In this document: positions 59,638 to 64,000 of the stretch, in pieces
How the letters are laid out: the number at the start of each line of letters is the position of its first letter
Position numbering within the stretch: the stretch's first letter is position 1
Origin: an uncultured Bacteroidales bacterium
GTDB taxonomy: Bacteria; Bacteroidota; Bacteroidia; Bacteroidales; UBA932
NCBI GenBank assembly: GCA_900316955.1
Contig: ONEX01000004.1
Location: forward strand, 1 to 64,000
DNA: 64,000 nt
Reading direction: 5' to 3'
The notes under the pieces: generated by a model
Told to the model about the DNA's origin: nothing
The model's input: only the letters and a program-made list of their open reading frames with translations
The model's database searches: none
Position numbers and translations under genes: made by a program

Positions 59638-61632
59638 TCAGACTTCAGGATTGGAATGCACGGGGCAGGACTGTGTACACTGGCTGCAGATGGACTGCAT
59701 TCTACTGATCTCCTTGTTGGAATGCGCTGCGCGATACAACAGGCACTCTGAAGCATTGCTCGGAAGCATCGTTTCCGTCAGGTGGATGACAGGCTTTTTC
59801 TTGCTCCCTATGCTGCTTGTAAGACCCGCATCGCGTAGTTCTTGCAATGCATTCTCCACCGAGCGCTTGGAGATGGTAACACCATCTGCCTCCGTTATTG
59901 CATCTGCTGTGGCGGCGACATTCCCGCCGACGGCTCGGTCGCGGAGGAGATGGTACACCTCCTGAGCATCCAGGGACAGGAGGGAGAGCTGCTGGCGGAT
60001 TCCGGCATCGTCCACTGTCTTCAACTTCTCATTGGCAGCAGTCATCCTCGCTGATTTTGCTGCTTTTCTAGCCTCGATGTCACCCTCCGAAGGAGAAGTA
60101 GGACTCGTTTTTTCGGAGAGGACTTTGACCCAAAGAGAGTATCCGGCAAGCTCGTTCTCCAGCAGGAGACGGAATCCGTAGTCGTAGATCATCTTCTCGA
60201 TGTCCCGGATTCCCGCATGCTTTTTTGCGGGTAAGGGGCTGCGTCCGGTCGCTGTCATGGTTTCTTGCGGGGACGAACTTTGTCCCGCTGGTTTTTTTAC
60301 GGGATAAACACTCGGTTCTGAAACCGATCTTTCCTTGACCGGCGAAAGAGCCTTTCCGATGACACCGTAGTCCGGCAGAGAGGTCATGAAGTCCTTCACG
60401 ACAGGGAAGCAGATGAGATGCTCGGGAATCGGGGTTCTTGTTAGGTGGATTCCCTGAAGGGATTTGCAGCGTGACAACGCCACGTACAGCTGCCCGTGCG
60501 CGAAGCACCCACTAGGGTCGATGTTCACCTCCTCGAGGGTCATTCCTTGACTCTTGTGTATTGATATTGCCCAACCAAGTTTGAAAGGGAACTGGATGTA
60601 CCTGCCGACCTCCTTCTGAAACGGTTTCATCTTCGTCTTTCCATCGGCCCCCATCTCCTCGATGATTTCAGTCTCGGTAATGACTTGTGTCACAGGTCCA
60701 CAAGTGATATTATTTCCTCCGATAGAAATGATGACCTCGTCATCACGGCATTCCACCACATCGGCCTCCGACCCGTTAATCCAGCGCCCGTCCGAATCAT
60801 TGACGGTTAGCAGGACCCTGGCCCCGGGAGCGATCTCGAGATTCTTGGGAGCAAACATGTCATCCTCACTGACCTTCCCTATCACCTGACCGGTATAAAC
60901 GCGGTGGTCCTTGAGCTTTTCAAGCATGTGGGCATTGATACTGTCCGCTTGTCTGTTCAGGGCGCAGAGGGTAACTGCCTTGCCGCACGGATTCGATACA
61001 GGGAGCATGCTCAGGACACTCGTATCTCCTTCCCGGAGGCGGTCCAGGATTTCCGCGAAACCGACATCGTCCTTTTGGCGCAATTTCTCGGTCAGCTTGA
61101 TGCTGGTGAAGCCCTCCAGGAGACCGCCTTGGAAAGCGAAGATGTTGTCGCCATAGTACTTGCGGTATAGTTCATCTTCCTTATCTGTGAGTACCGGCGG
61201 CAACTGAAAAAAGTCGCCCACGACGATGACCTGCTTGTGCCGCTTGCTTTTCTCTTCTGCGGCTGCGATCGACCGCCGGACTCCGGCAAATAGATCGTAA
61301 CGGACCATCGAAATCTCGTCAATGACAATCAAGTCCGCCAGTTCCAGCAATGATCGACCATCCCTGCCTGTTTTTCCCTTATAGACATCTTCTGGGCCAG
61401 TGATACCTATCGGAGCGCGGAAGGCACTGTGGATGGTCATACCTCCCACATTCTTTGCAGCCTTTCCCGTCGGGGCTACCACTAGAACGTTCAGGCCTTT
61501 CTTGATTGCGTCCTGAATCATCTCTTTCACCGTAAAAGACTTCCCGGTTCCGGCGTCGCCAGAGACGAACAGATTCCGGCCTTTGAGGTAGGCGTCGAAC
61601 GCGCATTGTTGTGATCGTGTCAGTTGGTTCAT
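59638..61632 (-). CDS. Pif1/RecD-like superfamily 1 helicase with C-terminal extension
   Basis: A 664-aa helicase. Walker A GDAGTGKS (25-32), VVAPTGKAAKNVGG, DEISMVRYDL (Walker B), VVGDFFQLPPV, then WAISIHKSQGMTLE and LYVALSRCKSLQGI at the end of the motor (about residue 395). The second half (~440-664) holds a linker and a winged-helix (DAQEVYHLLRDRAVGGNVAA), ending in Cys-rich MQSICSQCTQSCPVH. Pif1-like helicases are common in Bacteroidetes mobilizable elements. It follows the resolvase in the same direction by 40 bases. Confidence 0.88.
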   Translation of the reverse strand: MNQLTRSQQCAFDAYLKGRNLFVSGDAGTGKSFTVKEMIQDAIKKGLNVLVVAPTGKAAKNVGGMTIHSAFRAPIGITGPEDVYKGKTGRDGRSLLELADLIVIDEISMVRYDLFAGVRRSIAAAEEKSKRHKQVIVVGDFFQLPPVLTDKEDELYRKYYGDNIFAFQGGLLEGFTSIKLTEKLRQKDDVGFAEILDRLREGDTSVLSMLPVSNPCGKAVTLCALNRQADSINAHMLEKLKDHRVYTGQVIGKVSEDDMFAPKNLEIAPGARVLLTVNDSDGRWINGSEADVVECRDDEVIISIGGNNITCGPVTQVITETEIIEEMGADGKTKMKPFQKEVGRYIQFPFKLGWAISIHKSQGMTLEEVNIDPSGCFAHGQLYVALSRCKSLQGIHLTRTPIPEHLICFPVVKDFMTSLPDYGVIGKALSPVKERSVSEPSVYPVKKPAGQSSSPQETMTATGRSPLPAKKHAGIRDIEKMIYDYGFRLLLENELAGYSLWVKVLSEKTSPTSPSEGDIEARKAAKSARMTAANEKLKTVDDAGIRQQLSLLSLDAQEVYHLLRDRAVGGNVAATADAITEADGVTISKRSVENALQELRDAGLTSSIGSKKKPVIHLTETMLPSNASECLLYRAAHSNKEISRMQSICSQCTQSCPVHSNPEV

Positions 61633-61672
61633 GGTTCAGTGGTTATTCCGCAAATTCTTCTGCGGTTTATTA

Positions 61673-62239
61673 TTAGTCACTTGAGCTTTTCCGGTCCCTG
61701 AGGTAGCGGTACAACGCACTCTTGCTCACCCCGGTCGTGCGGGTAATCTCTGCTACCGAGCAGTTCCTGGATTCATACATTCGGATAGCGAGGTCCACTT
61801 TCTTGGAGTCTAGGAACGGATGCCCACCGTGCCGCCCTCGCGCCCTCGCCGCGGCCATGCCCTCGAGGGTGCGCTGCCGGATCAGTTCCCGTTCGAATTC
61901 GCTGATGCCTGAGAAGAATGTGAAGAGCAGCCGCCCTTGCGGAGTCGTGGTGTCCAGCCAGGGCTCCTTCAGGGACTTGATCTCGGCCCCGGCCTCGTGG
62001 ATCTGTCCGACGATGCTGAACAGGTCCCGGACGGAGCGGCTGAGCCGTGACAGCTCCGCGACGACCACGACGTCGCCCTCCCGCAGGGCGTCGAGCAGGC
62101 GCCCGAGCTCCGGACGGTCGCTCCGCGCGCCGCTCACCTTCTCCTCGTAGATCCTCTCACACCCATCCTGCCGCAGCTGGTCGCGCTGCCGGTCCAGGCT
62201 CTGATCCTGGGTTGAGACTCTGGCATATCCTATTTTCAT
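61673..62239 (-). CDS. Serine recombinase (resolvase/invertase family)
   Basis: A 188-aa small serine recombinase: KIGYARVSTQDQSLDRQRDQ with Ser9, VVAELSRLSRSVRDLFSIVG, FSGISEFERELIRQRTLEGM and a C-terminal HTH (SVAEITRTTGVSKSALYRYL). Intact, unlike the remnant at 59024. Probably resolves element multimers or inverts a segment. It lies downstream of a region of TTTGCGGGACA repeats. Confidence 0.92.
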   Translation of the reverse strand: MKIGYARVSTQDQSLDRQRDQLRQDGCERIYEEKVSGARSDRPELGRLLDALREGDVVVVAELSRLSRSVRDLFSIVGQIHEAGAEIKSLKEPWLDTTTPQGRLLFTFFSGISEFERELIRQRTLEGMAAARARGRHGGHPFLDSKKVDLAIRMYESRNCSVAEITRTTGVSKSALYRYLRDRKSSSD

Positions 62240-62262
62240 TGATTATAGTATTTTATGGGTTA

Positions 62263-62353
62263 TTTGCGGGACATTGAATAAAACACCGGTTGCGGGACAT
62301 TTTTCGTTTTGCGATATGTGGTTTTCTAGTTTAGGCTGATGTTGTCCCGCAAA
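62263..62353. repeat. TTTGCGGGACA repeats between relaxase and resolvase
   Basis: TTTGCGGGACATT at 62263-62275, TTGCGGGACATT at 62290-62301 (same direction), and TGTCCCGCAAA (reverse complement) at 62343-62353. They occupy the 140-base gap between the relaxase end and the resolvase start: a candidate operator, res site or oriT part. Confidence 0.55.
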
Positions 62354-62379
62354 CGGTCGTTTGATGGACACTGATTAAG

Positions 62380-63876
62380 TTATAGTGAGGGACCATAGTT
62401 CTGCTTCTTTTCTGCCCTCTTCTTTTCGCGCTCTTCTTCCTCGCCCAGGCGGAGGCTTTCGTCGTAGATGCTTTCGCCCTTCGCTTTCGTTGTTGAAGTC
62501 GCAGGGGACTGGTGGGGCCCAGAGGCGGCGACATGGGGTACGCGAATAGGCAGATTCGGTTTAGCGCTGCTAGGCGGAGCTACATCCCGTCTGACGGAAA
62601 GCCTGGCCCTCCGGGACGGCATTCGTGAGTGCTTCTCCACAGTTGCCTGATGACTGTCACGGGTGAGCGTCCAGCCTTTCTTTTCCACGACTTTCTTCAG
62701 CCACTTGAAGTCCGTTCCTGTCTCGCTTCCCTTCCACGCGCAGCGGGTGGCCCGGTCCAGGTAGGTCACTCCGAAAGGCTCGCCGGTCCGTGTCCAGGAA
62801 AGGACGACGTAGGTGCCTTTCTTCGCCATGATGGAGCGGAACTCCTCGTAGGACTGTGCCTTTGCCGCAGCGGCGGCGGCGAGCGTCTCAAGGCGTTTCC
62901 TTTGCTCCTTCCTGGCGGACATGTTCGCCTCCTCGCACCGTTCCCGGATCCTCCGGAGCATCTCAACGCCGAGCTCCGTCTCCTTCAGTATCGGGGTGAC
63001 GGGCTTGCCGTCCGGGGAGGTGCCGCTGGCTACGATCCGCTCTCCGTCACCGGCCCTCTCGATTTCCAGCAGGACGTTGTACCGCCGGAGCATGAGCCCC
63101 TGGATCTGCTCGAATGTCGAGAAATGCCACGTGATTGCATCCTCGAACGCGTCGATGATCTGCCGGGTGAGGGGCGTCGCGGAGTCCCTCTTAAAAGGAG
63201 GGACGACCTTCTTCTCCTTGTCGGCGCCGGCGGCGGGTTTCTTCTCGGATGGTTTCTTCTTCGGCTCTTCCGGCTCGGGGAAGACGACTTCCGTCTCGGT
63301 ATCCGGCTGGGCGCCCTTCCGCCTCTGCGCCTTCCTTTCCTCCTCTTTCTCCTCCTCGTTGAGCACGACCGTGAAGCCGTACTTGGGGGCCAGGCGCTTG
63401 AGATTCTGGCGAAGGACGAGCCGCTCGAAGGAATCGTTGATCTTCTTTCCGTCCTGGCCGCAGCGCGTGGACACGACGTGGTAGTGTATCCTCTCGATGT
63501 CCGTATGCTTGTATATTCGGTACGGCTGGTCCTTGTAGCCGAGACACTCCATCACGTCGTCGACGAATTGGACGACGTCCTTTTCAGACAGTTCCCGATC
63601 GGTCTCGGACGGGTTGACAGACATGTGGAAGGCCTGGTTCTTGACCTTGCCGCGCTTAGCCGTCTTCAGATTGAGAATCATCAGGCGCTCGAACTCTTCC
63701 AGGAGCGTCCCTCCTTCCGGGACGTTCCGTGTCGCGAGGACGTGGCCGTCCTCGATGCCCATGAGCTCCTCCTCGGTCTCGTGGTCGCGGACGCCGGCTT
63801 CGCCGTCCATCTTCTTCTCGTTGTACGCGACGGCGGTCATGACGTTCGGGTTTGCAGGCTGGATCTTGGCTATCAT
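62380..63876 (-). CDS. Relaxase/mobilization nuclease
   Basis: A 498-aa relaxase that nicks the transfer origin and leads the strand out during conjugation. The metal-binding triad is visible: YRIYKHTDIERIHYHVVSTR (HxxxRxHxH), preceded by FHMSVNPSETD; the catalytic Tyr likely lies in the first 25 residues (AVAYNEKK). A charged linker (EEEKEEERKAQRRKG) and a helical C-terminal part follow. It starts one base after the stop of the next upstream gene (63878 end). Encodes transfer function but I see no type IV secretion genes, so the element is likely mobilizable rather than self-transmissible. Confidence 0.88.
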   Translation of the reverse strand: MIAKIQPANPNVMTAVAYNEKKMDGEAGVRDHETEEELMGIEDGHVLATRNVPEGGTLLEEFERLMILNLKTAKRGKVKNQAFHMSVNPSETDRELSEKDVVQFVDDVMECLGYKDQPYRIYKHTDIERIHYHVVSTRCGQDGKKINDSFERLVLRQNLKRLAPKYGFTVVLNEEEKEEERKAQRRKGAQPDTETEVVFPEPEEPKKKPSEKKPAAGADKEKKVVPPFKRDSATPLTRQIIDAFEDAITWHFSTFEQIQGLMLRRYNVLLEIERAGDGERIVASGTSPDGKPVTPILKETELGVEMLRRIRERCEEANMSARKEQRKRLETLAAAAAAKAQSYEEFRSIMAKKGTYVVLSWTRTGEPFGVTYLDRATRCAWKGSETGTDFKWLKKVVEKKGWTLTRDSHQATVEKHSRMPSRRARLSVRRDVAPPSSAKPNLPIRVPHVAASGPHQSPATSTTKAKGESIYDESLRLGEEEEREKKRAEKKQNYGPSL

Positions 63877-63877
63877 A

Positions 63878-64000
63878 CTATTCGAATGTGTCGGGTCGGC
63901 CGATGGCCGTGTTTTCCATGTGTATCTGCGCTGCCAGGGCGTCGAGCTCCTCCTTGGTCGCGTTGTCCGGGTCGATGCTCATGTCGTCGGACTCGGTGAC
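63878..64000 (-). CDS. End of a mobilization gene (cut by the window)
   Basis: The last 40 codons of a gene running off the right edge; it ends KEELDALAAQIHMENTAIGR then PDTFE-stop, one base before the relaxase ATG. By position it should be the small DNA-binding mobilization protein that precedes relaxase genes in Bacteroidetes elements. Confidence 0.6.
   Translation of the reverse strand, partial: VTESDDMSIDPDNATKEELDALAAQIHMENTAIGRPDTFE

Noticed and set aside
24777-64000. Right attachment site inside the window
   Set aside because: I found no second copy of the tRNA-Arg 3' end; mobilization genes continue to the edge, so the right end must lie outside.
25046-64000. Self-transmissible conjugative element
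   Set aside because: A relaxase and associated genes are present, but no type IV secretion (Tra/VirB) genes can be seen in the window; they could still lie to the right.

Overview
The window looks like a chromosome segment of a G+C-rich member of the Bacteroidales (gut or rumen type). Supporting signs are a GH97 glycosidase, a TonB-type carboxypeptidase-like/outer-membrane-barrel protein, BACON-like and DUF4831/DUF3108 proteins, Bacteroidetes promoters of the TTTG-N19/20-TAnnTTTG type in front of many genes, and an Rnf complex preceded by an RseC-type protein. I cannot name a genus from the sequence alone.

Region 1 (1-24.9 kb) is ordinary, dense, high-G+C core genome. It holds surface and carbohydrate genes (GH97, a lipoprotein, a large outer membrane protein), a Mug-like DNA glycosylase, a rhodanese/metallo-beta-lactamase fusion and two overlapping M23 peptidases. 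A MerR regulator, a Nif3 protein, a zinc-ribbon coiled-coil protein, the replicative helicase DnaB and a DUF3108 protein follow. Then come rseC-rnfBCDGEA (Na+/H+-translocating ferredoxin:NAD oxidoreductase), two envelope proteins, a PPC-domain protein and a Dcu-type C4-dicarboxylate transporter. The last two groups fit an anaerobic, succinate/fumarate-handling metabolism. The region ends with tRNA-Arg(TCT) and a strong terminator.

Region 2 (24.9-64 kb, running off the right edge) is an integrated, probably mobilizable element inserted next to the tRNA-Arg gene, visibly lower in G+C and patchy in composition. The left end has a tyrosine recombinase, a ribbon-helix-helix protein with palindromic upstream DNA, and a 176-bp array of hairpins. 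The right end has a Pif1/RecD-like helicase, a serine resolvase, a relaxase with the HxxxRxHxH signature and the end of another mobilization gene. Several cargo genes are decayed: a DNA glycosylase, a resolvase, a catalytically empty DnaE-like fragment, a HARE-like fragment and a truncated ORF.

The centrepiece is a one-strand operon at 32.4-48.5 kb. It encodes an XRE-type HTH protein, an N6-adenine DNA methylase with an extra N-terminal domain, an HsdS-type specificity subunit, and a 1377-aa protein with NERD nuclease-like, two protein-kinase and P-loop ATPase regions. After these come a 523-aa DptG-like protein, an 1840-aa HerA/DptH-like ATPase with an embedded PD-(D/E)XK motif, a PP2C phosphatase and two small proteins. 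There is no HsdR. The composition resembles the methylation-associated defence system (MADS), but the components I remember as MAD3/MAD4 seem absent and a phosphatase plus two small proteins are added. Likely logic (inference): methylase and S subunit mark self DNA, the kinase/phosphatase pair gates activation, and the ATPase/nuclease proteins restrict invaders. Downstream are a macro-like protein, a papain-like cysteine protease, a Sel1 protein, an agmatine-deiminase-like enzyme, a Phd antitoxin with an unusual YoeB fusion, a possible small RNA, and a pair of inverted sequence modules of unknown function.
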